Made by a program: the position numbers and the translations under genes
The notes under the pieces: model-generated
The model's input: the letters and a program-made list of their open reading frames with translations, nothing else
Told to the model about the DNA's origin: nothing
Database searches by the model: none
In this document: in pieces, positions 46,329-59,500 of the stretch
Layout of the letters: the number at the start of each line of letters is the position of its first letter
Position numbering within the stretch: the stretch's first letter is position 1
Assembly: GCA_001466705.2 (NCBI GenBank)
Contig: LATX02000057.1
Span: 372,001 to 436,000, forward strand
Direction: 5' to 3'
DNA: 64,000 nt
Source of the DNA: Moniliophthora roreri
Lineage: Eukaryota > Basidiomycota > Agaricomycetes > Agaricales > Marasmiaceae

Positions 46329-49281
46329 TTAATCATGAACATTTTCGTTGGATGAGGCACCTTCATCCCCCTGGCTCCCGTCGGAAGGTTTACTCTGGGA
46401 AATTTCCTCCAACCTCAATGCCTCTTCCTTTGGTATGACGACCGCCTTGGCCGGCTCTTGTTCGAGGTTTGCCTCCTCATGAGAGGCTGGAGCCACTATT
46501 CGGAAAGCTTGCGATAGGGAAGTGACGGTGGTTACAGCCAGGTTGACCACCACTTCCAACCGCTTCTTGAGCGTTTCATTTACACTAGATACGGCCTTAC
46601 GATCCGATTATCAGCACGGAATGAGCGAGAGAATGGAGAGAAGTCTACCAGAGTGTTTAAATTAACGGATGCACTGCCTTCTGGTAACGTCACTACAAAT
46701 GCGGGGTATCTTTCTTCTTCACCCTGTTCGTCCTCGTCCGTGAGGTCCGGCTCGTGATACTCCAAAGCCTCGAAGCCGAAATGAGCTTCTAAGAACATTC
46801 CTATCTTAGGTACAAGGGAAGTTTCATTTGCGTTGTCGGCATGGGGATGAGAGTGAGAATGGGAGTGCAGGTGGTTGGTCACTGCAATAAAACCAAACAG
46901 AGGATCAGCTCCAGTCCAAATGAAAGGATCGAGGATTCTGTCTTACCTTTAACAGAAGCAGGGCTCTTATCTATACCCGTAATCAAAGCTAATGTGGAAT
47001 CAGCTATCATGTCAACCGACGCGCTCGACTCCCATTCCAGAGTCAGTTCGTGCTCTGAAGTGAGCTTGATATCAATGGCGCCCATCGCCTTGTGACGCAG
47101 TTATAAGTGTCTTAGCTCCCCGAGGTGTATGAAAAACTCTTACCCGCAGTGTTGGAATGCCCTCCTTGTCGACACCTTCCTCAACATGCCCATACATCCC
47201 CTCCAAGTGCCATCGGACAAGCTCCCACCCGACGCCAAGTGCGATCCTTTGCTTCTGACTGACCGTACAAGTCGAAAGACCCGCAAAGTCCTTGAGGTCT
47301 CGCGGGTCTAATAAGGTGTATGAATAGTCTTTTGCAACAAGTAATCCGGAGAGCACGTCGTTTGGTTGTGGCGGCTTGTCGGCCAACGTACCGATGGCCT
47401 GGTATGTGATGTTGGATTAATTACTCCCGCCTGGCAGTTGTAAGGGGCTGACCTTTGCCACACGCTCGCCGCGAAATGATAAATTTAGAGTCTCCAAATT
47501 ACGGGGCGTATGTATTTTGACATCTTCATCCCGTTCCTTGTATCGCGAAGTCATAGCTGCCCTCAAGCGACCCATCGCAGTTTGCTCGCCATGGACAAGA
47601 ACCTAAAACAAGAACGTCAATACTCTTGAAACATCAGTCGAGAAGAGAGATAGAAACGCACGACGTGTTGTGCTTTGACGGCTTCGATAAACTCGGAATT
47701 TTGGGAGTAATCGACATGGGCGCTGAAGGAGATGTAATCCACCGATATTTTCCTGGGAATCATGCCTCCTTTCACGGATTCGAATTCATCTGGTTCGGTC
47801 ATAATGTCCTGCACAAAGATGAAGGGCGTAAGCGTCATCATCAGTATCTCAAGAGCAAGGAAGATGAAGGGATCAGTCATGGCTCAAGATATAAGGAACG
47901 AAAAACAATTCCATTGCTCTTGAGATATGTACAACAACACTAGGTATTCATACTCAAATTCACTCACCCGAGCCATTGTTCCTTCGACCGAATATCCAGT
48001 GATTATGAGACCGTTTCGTGAATCGGGTGCCCAGAGCTCGAAGAGTTCTCGACTCGGTCCTGATGACATGAAACCGGGGCTTGCGAGCACAACACAAGGT
48101 GGTCCTTCCGCAATCTTCTTTTCCCAGCCTCGAGCTTGTGGCGGGTTCGATATGTGTCTATATCAAATTTGGTCAGAGAAGGTTGAAATTATTGACGAGT
48201 ACCCACTTGAAGACAAACGGGTTGTCTCGCTTAGAGAACCTTGAGCGGACATTGGCGTTCATAGTATGAATGTATGTTTGATAAACCGCCATTGACTTTC
48301 GAGCCAGACTTGATGCGTAATAAATGGGAACATTGTGTAAATCAGGGTGCTTCTTCCAGTATTCGTCCAGGATGAGCAGAAGCTCCTGCGCTCGGCCTAG
48401 GGCGAATTGAGGTAACAGCACGTGGCCACCACGGCGAATAATGGAGTGAACCAATGTCGTGAAGCGGAGTTCCTTTTCAGGTCGGCTTTCTAAACTTTGA
48501 ACGCCATAAGTACTCTCCACAATGAGAACATCTGGACGAATGGGAGGAATTTCGGCTTTGACAAGATGGCGATCTTCTTCTCTAGAGTAGTCTCCGGTGT
48601 AGAGAATTCGCAAACCGTAGATGTCAATCAAGAACATGCACGCGCCCAGTACATGCCCGGCATGATAGGGAGTGAATGTGACACCGGGACAAGGTGTGAT
48701 AACTTGATGGGCGGAAATTGGGATAATGGAAGAGAGAGACATAGTCATGTCTAGGGGAGAGAAAAGCGCGTCAGAAGACGATGAGCTGCAACAAATCGTA
48801 AAAAGGTGAATATATCCCGCCAGGCACCACAAGCGCACCTCATTCGCAAAAAGTCTTGCATCATGAATTTGTGAAGGGCTTTTGTGGGGTGAGTCATATA
48901 CACTTTTCCTTTTCCGTCTTTGAAATTGGTCTAGAAGAGTGCTTCAGACCAGAGAGCTTTAGGTGGGCAAATTTCTTACAAACCTTTTCTGTGATATAGG
49001 TCAGGGCTGCCGCGTGATCCAAGTGGAAGCTGTCGGAAACGTTGAGCACGAAGAAAAAGATTGTGTTCAGTGAGTAATGCTCACTGGGTAATGAGGATGG
49101 CATCTACGGTGCTCCAGTCGAGATCGTCTATAAAGGGTAAAGAAGCCATCCCGCTATATGCAGGATGGATTCCGGCATCGCAGACGATGGTCCTTCCTCG
49201 ATACTGCAACACACAGCATGACCGGCCGACTTCTTGACCAGCACCGAGCAGAGTGACGCTCAAGGTGGGAGTATCCGACAT
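46329..49281 (-). CDS. YSH1: Ysh1/CPSF73, endonuclease of mRNA 3'-end processing
   Basis: Zinc-dependent endonuclease of the cleavage and polyadenylation factor that cuts pre-mRNA before poly(A) addition. It is encoded by many exons on the minus strand and starts [20 protein letters not shown] at 49281. Metallo-beta-lactamase/beta-CASP motifs in order: [36 protein letters not shown] (the first junction joins CA to C to make the first His), [35 protein letters not shown] (motif A), then a beta-CASP region with [52 protein letters not shown] and [12 protein letters not shown] (motif B His). The C-terminal domain ([20 protein letters not shown]) has a His/Ser-rich loop ([13 protein letters not shown]) and ends in an acidic tail ([13 protein letters not shown]). 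Divergent from NDUFS7 over 210 bp. Confidence 0.94.
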
Positions 49282-49491
49282 TTTTAGGACTTTTCTTGCT
49301 GTAAGGATACTCGCATTCACTACTCTAGCCTGGATATCGCGCCGTAAAACTTGAGCTGGAAAGTTAGAAAAAGTCGTCAGTGATCAATGTCACTCGTCAC
49401 GCAGCTCAACGTTGAAGTCACCTGTGACGCGGAGTCTGATTCAACCAATCAGAGCGCATCAATATTTCCTGCATCCTCCGCAACGACTGTC
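49282..49491. promoter_or_regulatory. Compact bidirectional promoter of YSH1 and NDUFS7
   Basis: Only 210 bp separate two divergent housekeeping start codons, so both promoters must lie here and may share elements. It contains two CAAT-type words (CCAATCA near 49445 and ATCAATG near 49382). No TATA box is obvious. Confidence 0.6.
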
Positions 49492-50567
49492 ATGTCGCTC
49501 GTCTTCAAAGCAGCTGGCAAGTATTTTTTGTACAATTTGAATCAAACTTCTGAAGATATTGGGTCAATTTATAGTAACAAACGCAAGTCGGAGGGCAGCT
49601 TTTCGTCCTCAAGTGGGCATTCCTGGTACGTTCTTTAGCCTTGTCGTAGATGTCCAGAACTAATTCTAGCCATTGTTCTCAGCCTTCCGTTCTTTGCATA
49701 CCTCAAAGCCTTCAGAAGCTCAACAGCCAATCCCTTCCGCTTCAACCTCCCCGTCGGAACCAATAACTGCTCTTGCTCAGCGAGGTTCAAATCAGTGGAG
49801 CTTGCACCAACCCAATAATAAAGCTGGTGCGTGCAGCAGCCGCAGCGCGACGGAAATTATTCTCAATATACAATCATTACAGAATATGTCCTTTCTACTC
49901 TTGACAAGGTCGCAAACTGGGCAAGACAGAGTTCAATGTGGCCCATGACTTTCGGTGCGTGGGTCTGACACCGAGGAGGAAGGCTCTTGCTGAATATGCA
50001 TTCTGCAAAAAGGTCTTGCTTGCTGTGCCGTGGAAATGATGCACATGGCAGCTGCTCGTTATGACCAGGACAGATTGGGCATCATCTTCCGTGCTAGTCC
50101 TCGTCAGTCGGAGATTATGATCGTTGCTGGTACGCTCACCAACAAGATGGCACCTGCATTGAGAAGGGTTTACGATCAAATGCCTGAGCCTCGTGAGCCT
50201 TCCCAAACACCGACGTTGTCTTCCCTTCTGATATTTCCTGTAGGGTGGGTAGTCTCCATGGGTTCCTGCGCAAACGGTGGAGGATACTACCATTACTCCT
50301 ACTCGGTCGTTCGAGGGTGCGACCGTAAGTACTGTCCTTAATTAAGTGTTGACGGATGGCGTTGAATGAATGATGCCGTAGGAATTGTTCCCGTCGATAT
50401 CTATGTGCCCGGCTGCCCCCCGACGGCCGAAGCTCTGCTCTATGGTATGCTCCAGCTTCAACGCAAGATGAGACGGTACAGGAAGGGTGTACTCTGGTAT
50501 GTTCCGAGTGCTTTGGAAAAGCGATGATATTCACTCATCTGCTTTCTATCACAGGTACCGCAAATAG
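49492..50567 (+). CDS. NDUFS7: Mitochondrial complex I core subunit NDUFS7 (PSST/20 kDa)
   Basis: Carries the terminal 4Fe-4S cluster N2 that passes electrons to ubiquinone. A mitochondrial presequence ([40 protein letters not shown]) is only obtained if the first intron is GC-AG (donor GGCAAGT at 49517, acceptor ending 49574). The core reads [100 protein letters not shown] and [20 protein letters not shown]. The cluster cysteines are in ACCAVE, GSC and PGCPP. The last intron leaves a final exon coding just YRK and the stop. Divergent from YSH1 over 210 bp. Confidence 0.95.
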
Positions 50568-51018
50568 ATGTGGGTTGTAGCAGTCGCTATCCAATTTCTT
50601 CAATGTAATGGTATGGAGGCATAGACAGTGTGGCCCGTATAGCTATAGTATCAGCCATATAGCAAATATTATACTTACGCAACGAATTTCTGGAATCTGA
50701 GGCCATGCACACATTGATTTTTGTTTATTTTCACTTACGGAATGTTGTGATTCTCAGCGTGGGAGTTACAGCTAATTTCCAAAATCCTGCAACTCGGTTC
50801 GAAGGCTCTAATCAGTGACCCCAAACGACCAACCTGTTGCTTGGCTCATTAGGCAACCAGATTATTGGTTTGGTCGTTGCCTTCATCGTCAACTAGGACG
50901 GGCAAGCACCCTGTAGGAATCGCCCACCACATTTTTTTCTACGATAACTCGACGGTCATCTTCCCCGACTTTCGCACACCGGCCAGTATCACCTTCATTA
51001 TAGACACCGTCATTGTCC
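50568..51018. other. Intergenic region, no gene seen
   Basis: About 450 bp between two plus-strand genes, probably the 3' flank of NDUFS7 and the promoter of the next gene. Open frames at 50865-51119 on both strands overlap that gene's leader and carry no motif. Confidence 0.5.
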
Positions 51019-54000
51019 ATGGCAGCGACAGTGTACCCTTCAACGACAGATACGGGACCGGGGATGCATACTGGAACGTATCCAAGAACGCTCATGTCAG
51101 ATTTCGACTTTAGAGACAACCGTTATCCGTCTCTTACAGCACAGTCCAAGGTTCCTCAGAGCACGAATGCTGTCTTGCTAGGCTCGCAGACTATGCCTGC
51201 GTGGGAGAAAGAGGCGAAAGAAGATGATGAATACTTCAAGGAACGGCCTTCAACAGCAGATCCTGCCACTGCTTCGTCTCAAGATTGGTCGCCTCCAGAA
51301 CAAAAATCTTCATTTTCCCCACAACAGCCCCAGGCCGGGGCATCTTCAGCACAGTCAAATCAATCTCAAGGCCAGTCACAGGAGCAACCAAAGAGCGCAG
51401 TGTCGTATTCAATTCCAAATGGCACGCCTCGACGAGTCGTGGAACGATACAGCCTTGATAATGACCCCCAACTATCGACCTCACAAGTCCCAGTTGCGGC
51501 AGATGCAGAAACGGCATTAGAAAGTAGCTCTGCTAATCGTACTGCGGTACCTCAGCCTCGCAGACAAGGTCCACCGGATCCTACCATTCCTTCTGCCCCA
51601 CGTCACCCGTCATTACCAGCAGCAGGCATAGGTGCTGGACCCAGCAATGCTAATGGAAATGCTGCATCGTCTCCTTCATTCATGCCACTCTCCGCGTCTC
51701 CAACATACAATCCACCTGTATCCTCGAGGCAAAGGGCCTATGCCCAGCAGCCCACCTTCATTCAAAATGTCTCCCCACAACCAGTGAACCCCGTCTATCT
51801 ACCCAACAACCCCCCAGAAGAAGTGTGTTTGGAGTGCGCAATGCGAGATCAGGACATGGCGGATGTAGATGTGACATCACCAGGTGTTTGGGACAGAGAC
51901 AGCGATGTTCTTTACGAGGAGTTGAAACGTAGGGAGGAAGAAGAGGAAGCTACAGGTGTCATCAATACCGAAACGCCACCTAGGCCTAGGGCGAAAGGAG
52001 GAAAGTTGACAGAGCAGAACCTCAAATTGTGGTTGAGTGTCGTATGTGCTAAATTTACTCTGGTGCCTTGGATTGTCAGTACTCATGGAGACATCTAAAG
52101 AACCCACGGGAGCCAACGTCTCGACAACAGACTTTGAATGCATATGTCAAATCTCAAAGGGTACTATTGGAAGCGGAAGCTGCTGCTCACACGCGGGCTA
52201 TGCAAGAAGCTAGACAGTTGGATAGCAAGATGCGGGATGCTTATTCCCAACTTCGACGTTCGGCATATGATCTGGGAAGCAGTGCGGCGCCTTCTGATGA
52301 CACTGGTGGCATTCGAATCAAGCCACCGTCATCCCCAACGGCTGCAGTATTCACGACCGCACATGAACGATCAGGATCAAGGGACATTACTCTCCTGGAG
52401 AACGGCATGATTGTAGAACATGTCGATGTAAGGAAGGAAGAACGAGAGGCAAGGAGTCGCCAGCGTCGAGAAGATCGTCGCGCAAGGAAATCTTCTCGTA
52501 GCTCGGCCATCGATGTTAACTCGCTCGTGTCATCACCACAGACTGACAGCAGTGTTGGATTGAATCCGTACAATCGACACTCTCAGGCCAGCTCAGCGCG
52601 ACCCATGAGCGTCTTAACAGCACCGTTTGATGCTCGGCCTGATCTGCCTCGCGCATACTCGCAGGCGTCGTTCTCAGATATGCACAGTCTCAATTCTGCC
52701 TCGCCGCGGCGGTCCAGATTTTTTGGAACGAGAACCAGCGGGTGGCTTAGTCAGGATAGCCTGGCACCGTCTGGAATGTCTGGCAGTATGGTGGACATGC
52801 AGTACGTCATTCTCTAATCTCTTTAATGTTCTCTGGATTCTGATCCCATGACAGTGTTGCGCTGCAACGCGATGCAACTCGCAACCAAATGGTTCAGTCG
52901 CCCGTAGACATAACTCGTCGCAGTCAATATTGGCCAAATATCGAGCTGGAACCAACGCAATCGCGTCAGTCTTCGCAGGCTAAGAAGAAGAAAAAGGGAC
53001 TAGCAAAGATATGGTCGATTGTTACCAGAACTGGGAAATCAGATAAAAACCAACCACAGGACGAGAGATCACCGACAGTGGAGAAGACGGACGATGACCT
53101 ACCACTTGCACCGCCTCCCCCGCTTTCGTACCTCGTCAACCGTGGTGTTCCTGGTGACGCCTTATCGGGGTCTCCAAGACACGCTTCTACCCCATCTCTG
53201 ATATCTAGTATCTCTCCTAAATTCGGAATGTCAAGCAGTGTTTCGCCTCCGACTGCTACATCGTCGAGTATCCCGTCGCCGACCTCATCTCGACAGTCGG
53301 GGGCGGACCAGGACACCGTTGGTGCTGAGGCTAAGCCTAACAACAACCTCGACGTTTCCGAAGGTCGGGTAAATGACCGTGCACCAAGTCCCAGTCCTAA
53401 AAATGCTCAATCCGAGCCCGATTTACGGGGCCGAATCTCACCCAGTGTGCCCACTGCTGCTCTCCCTAACACAGTAAATACGCTCACACCGCATAATTTG
53501 ACACCGGTTGCACGGGAAAAATCGCTACCTCCACTACCCCCTGAAGCTATTCCAAGGCCCAATGCTAACCTTGTCGATGCACGCCCACGCACTATGTATA
53601 CCTTCGACTCGCGGCAAAACGGTTCTCATGACTTCCTACCACCTCAAGCGCCATTCCGTACTGGTGAGGTGCGACGCCAATCTTTCGGTGGAATGGCATC
53701 CAGACCAAAAATCGAGAACTTGTTGAGTAAATCAACAAATGGAAGGATGACGCCAGATACTCGTCGGGGCTTTACAGCCAACTACGACGAGTTTGGAAGC
53801 TCTCGGAGGTCTCTTGGACTGAGAGATTTCATGAGCTCGCCCATGCGACATTCAGTAGCTGGGACACCTGGTCCAACGAAGCGAAAATCCAAGTTTGGTC
53901 TCTCGTCACTGTTTGGGCGGAAGAGTCCAGCGCCGGATAAGGAGCTGAACCAAGAGTACGCTGTTTATGCATTCCCTCAGACCTCTACACACAAGTCTGT

Positions 54001-54202
54001 CTCGGATGCTCCAGGTGACGATGGTATGACTTACGCTACCTCAGCTTCGAGACATAGTGTTCTCAGCACTGGAAGCCCGGCCGCTCAGCGTATGTCGGTC
54101 ACTTCGCGTAAGGCATTGGAAGAGCTGGTTGCCCAGGACTCCGATTTCGTCGCGTATCGGTACCCCTCTCAGGGTCAGCGCTTGGATCTATTCACGAGAT
54201 AG
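51019..54202 (+). CDS. Large Ser/Pro-rich scaffold-like protein of unknown function
   Basis: Three exons (51019-52041, 52101-52801, 52855-54202) give 1023 aa, starting at MAATVYPSTTDTGPGM. Most is disordered and rich in Ser, Pro and Gln. Two compact parts stand out: a Cys-containing, conserved-looking block PPEEVCLECAMRDQDMADVD, VTSPGVWDRDSDVLYEELKR running into REEEEEAT, and a helical block LNAYVKSQRVLLEAEAAAHT, RAMQEARQLDSKMRDAYSQL. Near residue 620-640 lies a basic motif KKKKKGLAKIWSIVTRTGKS with a likely counterpart near the end, KRKSKFGLSSLFGRKSP; these may be membrane- or partner-binding helices. I recall the VCLECAMRD block from other fungal proteins but not a function. It follows NDUFS7 by about 450 bp. 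Confidence 0.75.
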
Positions 54203-54675
54203 CCTTTGCTATCTCGCCTGGGACAATTTGTCTGTTGTATCTCACCGACACCCTTTTCATCCTCTCTTGCCATAACCATATGTAAATATACCTCGTTCTC
54301 TCTTCATGTCCACTGTTTATCACTCGCTTGGATTCCATCATCTTTGTTTTCGTTCTCTTCCCGGTTCCCCGCTATTAATAATACCTCATTCTCCAAGTCT
54401 TTCTTCGGTTTAACCGTGATCCCACTGTTTATTATTGCTAGCCCTAATGGACACTGCTACCCACAATCGCTCATTTCTTCATTGACTTGTATCTAGGTGC
54501 TGGGTGTGAATGCAATTTCACCGTATAGCATCCATTGGATTGAAAGATGAGATAACTTGGCCATAGCAAAGCGGTTACTTCGCTTCCGAAGGTAATCTCC
54601 GCCTGTCATTAAAGCGCGTCAAAGTCGCGACGGATGTTTCTCTCTCTTCATTTATGATTCCTTTCCACCGCCACC
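54203..54675. other. Intergenic region before MND1
   Basis: About 470 bp, C/T-rich in its left half, which suits a 3' untranslated region. It leads into a strong initiation context (CCGCCACCATGG) at 54676. No other gene was seen. Confidence 0.5.
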
Positions 54676-55715
54676 ATGGTGAATACACGCGCCGGTCTAC
54701 CTTTAACTAGACTCACAAGTCTTTATTGTAGGCACCTCGAGGACTCTCTGCTGAAGAAAAACGTGTCAAACTTCTCGAATTCTTTCATGAAACAGTAAGT
54801 GCACGTCAATCAGTTGTCTCTCAGGCTTTAAAACCAAACTTCTTTTCGCTAGAAAGACTTTTATCAGGTTCGTCTACCCTCTGATCTTGAATAGTCATTC
54901 CCATAACCGTGTCTATGCAGTTGAAAGAGCTCGAAAAGCTGGCACCAAAACACAAAGGAATCGTTTCGCAGTCCGTCAAGGAAGTACTCCAATCTCTCGT
55001 CGACGATGGACTCGTACAAACGGATAAGATAGGATCTTCGAATTGTGCGTCTTATGGTGCTGTATAATTGCTCCGTGACTCAGACCTGGCATTCTACTTT
55101 TTAGTCTTCTGGAGCTTCCCCTCTCAACGAGGCACATTGGTGAGAACTCGGGCATAACACGCAAGTGTTCCCAATTCACTCTGTCCACTCGACAGATCCA
55201 GAATCGACTGAATGCAGCAAAGGAATTGCGAACAACCAATGAGGCCCAGCTTCGGGAAATCATGGATGCCATCGAAGCGGAGAAATCGTCAAGACAAGAT
55301 TCGGTGCGTCGGCAATTTAAGCTTAGAGAATGTGACTGACATCTCGGTCTCGGATTATCATCCATGCTACCTTGTGCAGGAGAGCCGTACCGAGTCTTTG
55401 AACAAGCTGACTGAGCTGAAGAGGGAAGTCTGCAAACTGGATGAAGAATTGAATGCCTATGGAGCTTGTGATCCAGTGAAGTTGGAAGAGACGAGGAGGG
55501 CAATAACGCTCGCCAAGGAAGCTGCTTTGCGTTGGACAGGTGTGTGCGAGACTCGGGCTGGAGAGTACGCGTGCAATTGGAAGTGGCTGATTCGTGCATT
55601 ATGCGCAGATAACTGGGGCATCTTAATCTCCCACTTCACACGTCAGACTGGTGCTCCTGCGGAAGATATCCGGAAGCACTTTGGAGTCGAGGACGACTAT
55701 GAAGATATTTATTAA
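54676..55715 (+). CDS. MND1: Meiotic recombination accessory factor Mnd1
   Basis: Partner of Hop2; the heterodimer stimulates Dmc1/Rad51 strand exchange in meiosis. Eight exons give 204 aa, close to the 205 aa I recall for the human protein. Exon 1 codes only the start Met (ATG at 54676-54678, intron 54679-54731); exon 3 (54853-54867) is 15 nt coding KDFYQ. Sequence: [79 protein letters not shown] (winged helix), then a coiled coil ([40 protein letters not shown]) and a C-terminal capping block [20 protein letters not shown]. An AUG-only exon means the frame is invisible to a simple open-frame scan. Presence of Mnd1 suggests a functional sexual cycle. Confidence 0.93.
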
Positions 55716-56579
55716 CTTGTGGCGTTGTCGACTGGCTCGAGATTTTCTTGAACAACAGTGAGCGATTCATTCTTTCATCAAGTGGTTAACGGCCTTCTCC
55801 GACGATAACTATCAGGTTCTGATGTTGATCCACTATCAGATATTCATTTGTAATTTTAGACTTGTTCCCATGATGTGCGTAGCAACGGAGGTTGAATGCT
55901 ATAGTACTTGGTGCTGCTCGCTGGCCGTCCTCAGGTGTCGAAGACGATGTTGAGCCTACTGCAGCATCTTGAGCGTTGATGCACCGGTCAATTTGTGCGT
56001 GTCATTTGGGCTGATTATCAGGTACTTTGGTTCAGCTTAGACTTGCCGCGCACTTTTTTCGGGGGTATTTGAGGTCATCATATTGAATGGACTAGGAACC
56101 AACGAGATCTCCTGGTTCAAGCTCAGATGTATGTACACAGAGAGGCGGCTGCAACTTGGACTGAGTGTTCACTCACTTGATGAAGAACTACGTACAAGCG
56201 TGACGCTCTCGCTCCCGCTCCTTTGTAGTTGAAGCCTGATCAAAGCCTGATCAGATTTTGTAAGTGCAAGTGACGAAATCCACCAGCATGTGTCACGGAG
56301 AATTACTGCTGTGGTACGCGTGCAGAGGATTGCCAGCTGGAGGCAACTCGGGAATATAGTCATAGTCAGGACGATATAATGCTTTGGAGAATAGAATTGA
56401 GGGAGATAGACAAGTTCGAGAATAGCCAGAAGACCGGGGATTGTTGAGACTCAGAGCACCAGAGGGGCAGCTGACCTTGTTGGCACACGTGGTGTTGGGC
56501 GTGCTTGTCTCATAGATTTCTTTCGTCTCTGTGAGCCAATACCCTCTCCCTTTACCCTTGTCACTCTCGTCCGTCGTCC
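55716..56579. other. Intergenic region, no gene seen
   Basis: About 860 bp between MND1 and the Zn2Cys6 gene. The direct repeat AGCCTGATCA occurs twice in a row near 56235. The right end must carry the promoter of the transcription factor. Open frames here are short and lack motifs. Confidence 0.5.
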
Positions 56580-59500
56580 ATGTCTCTAAGTCCAGCCTCA
56601 ATGTCCAACGGTTCAGAATCGACAAACAAGCGTCGGAGGACAGCAAGCACGGCAGATTTAGCAAGGTCCCCGGTTGATGCATCCTCTCAGCCACCCCAGC
56701 CGCCGGTTCATATACCCAAGAGAGGAGCCCGGGCCTGTACTGCCTGTCGGAAGGGCAAAAATCGTTGTGAAGGAGAGGTACGCGATAACTGCCTACACGT
56801 CCCGCTCGTACTCACTGGTCCGTTCACCCCGGCGGCCCGGGTTTTCTCATTCTTTTTCCAAGGCTCCTTGCAGACGATGCCAGTTGAGTGGAACACCCTG
56901 CATCTTTGAGAAACCAGAGAAGAAGAACGTGCAAGCCTTGTCTGGGCCGGGCATTGAGTGAGTGATCATTGTAGTTTTCGTCGGTTTTATGTTGATGATG
57001 TGGCGTCTCAGGCGACTTTCTCGCCTCGAGGGACAATACCTGGTATGACATTTTGAGAAAAAATCCACACATGATTCAACTTTTGACATTTTTTCGAAGG
57101 TTATGCAAAGCCACATGATCGGAATGCAGTCTACTCTTGAGAGAATACTGTCCATTGTGCAAGGACAGGCCCAAGCTTCTGGGGCTCCCATGTTCCCTCC
57201 AAACCATGCTGCTGGACCAAGTCATGAACAAACTCGGAATGGAGATGACCGTACTAGAGCTTTCCCTCCTCTGCCAGGATTTGCACCGCCAGTCCGTTTT
57301 CTGTTCTTTCTTGCCGTGCGACTGACTAACTGAGTATACTAGCCGCACAAGTACGCAACTTATGGGATTGTACCTAGTACAGCACCATCGTCAGATGATG
57401 AGTCGGAAGACACGTTGCCAAGGGCAACACTGAATGCCCCCATCGAAGCGTTGCAGGGCCTCGCTAATGCTGCTGCTGAAGCCGCTGCCGCTCCGTCTGC
57501 ATCTCCTCCCAGGTCCGCTAACCGTTTCATATGATCGTTCAAATGACACTCATCTTTCACGCTGACAGAGTCAAGAAGCGAAAGCGTGCCGAGCCGATTC
57601 CTCGCAATGCGTTTCCACACGTTGTTGAAAAGGTACGAGCGCTAATCTTGTATCACATCTAAGTGCTAACTTTTCACATCTCACTAGGGTTTGGTCGCCG
57701 ATTCGGAGGCGAGGGAATTGTATAACATGTAAATTGCAGTCGTCTGGGACTTAGCTCTACTTTAGACCTCCCTCTCACATTTTGTATTCAGATTCTTTGC
57801 AGGCTGCCACCTCTTCATTCCAGTGTTCGACCCAGCATATGATACGTATGAAAGCTTGATGGAACGGACTCCTTGGACGTTCGATGCCATCCTCGCAGTT
57901 GCCGGTAAAATACGGAGCGGAAACGGTCCCCTCAGCCCGACCTTCTACAAGTGTCTGGAGGAGGCTCAGGGTATCGCTCGCTCCTCCCTTTTTGGGCCTG
58001 TTGTCCGGAAAGAAGCAGTTCAAGGTTTGCCTGCTGCTTCACGCGTGTCTAATTTATTGATAGTATCATATAGGTATGCTTCTTCTGGCGGCTTGGAGTA
58101 CCAATGGATGGCTTCCCAGCGGCCACGCAATGCGGATGGCCCTAGATCTGGGGTTACATCGAGCTCTTGAGAAGCTAGCTGATGACAGTGGCAAGAAACG
58201 CACTGAAGAGGAAGAGCGTGATTTAGGTATCAAGATCTTTGCAGTCACTTCCTATATTTGTCGCTGACAATTTCAAAATTAGTCGTTTCCGCTCGCATCT
58301 GGCTATGTCTTTACTGGTTCGATCATCAGTAAGTGACATCGAATTGGCAAGATATCCATCGTATGACTGATGACAACACCTTGGAGAATGAGTCTAGGAA
58401 CTGGCCGGCCCATCGTTTTGCGCGATGAGAATTCTATTCGTCATTGTCGGCTGCTGTTGAATCATCCCATGGCTTCTCCTACTGACGTTAGGCTGATTTC
58501 TCAAGTTGAATTGATCGCTCAAAAAAGTGGGTTTTTGACATTGCTGGAATGTGCTTATCCTTATCCTTCTGTAGCCCAGATCTATGAGACCCTGGCCCCC
58601 TTGAACGGACAAGTCAACCACAATACCCTCGCTTTCATTCGTCGTGCCAATGTGGCCCTGGATAAGTGGTGGCAAGATTGCGACGAGTTACATCGTAAGA
58701 CTTTTTGGCCCAATGATCGGTATACTTCGGTATACTTAGGTTTCCGCAGGCCAAACTATGGATGAAAATTCCCTTCTCCGAAAAATCCTCGCTGGCGAGC
58801 TCCATTATGCCAAACTCTGGTTGGTTTGCGTAGCCCTACGTGGCGTTTCTTGGGACAAGATGCCTTTCGAGCAACGCGAGCTGGCATTCCAGGCAAAGGA
58901 TGCCGCATTCACCTGCCTTTCAATCTTCCTGAATTCCCCCGAATATCGGTAAGCTTCGACTGTTTTTCCGGTGCACCAGCTCCACTGAATCGCGAGGATT
59001 GTCAGTGCCGCTCTTCGTTATGCAGTCCACGACAGCCTTGTGACAGCCGCCTTCTCTGGACTTTTCCTTTTGAAAATGGCTAGCCTGTTCCCCACGGAGC
59101 TTGACCTCGCTGCCATCAGCACACAAGTCGAGCAGCTAGCCCAATTACTCTCAGATGTAGCCGCCGAAAGGTGAGGTTATTGCTCCGCGTCCGTTAAGTC
59201 ATGTCTAACACACTCCTTCAGATATGCCGTCACCTTGCGAATCATGCTTGCGAATCTACGTCGTAAAATGGGACTATCAAGTGGAATCAGCACGCCTATA
59301 CCCTCGATACCTCCTCCCGGCTTCCAAGATATGGTGATGACTCCAACATCGTTTGTCGATCCCACGTTACCCCCTCCTTTCACGATGGAAGAGCTCGGCT
59401 TTGGGCCTGGTGGTATGGTCAGTCCGTCGGCCATTCCATTGTGGCTTCAGGAGCAGGTATGTGGTGACCTATTCCTCCCGTGCTTGTACTCTCTCTGATC

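Noticed and set aside
50780..50830. CGGTTCGAAGG word as part of a tRNA gene
   Set aside because: No upstream A box or acceptor-stem pairing was found.
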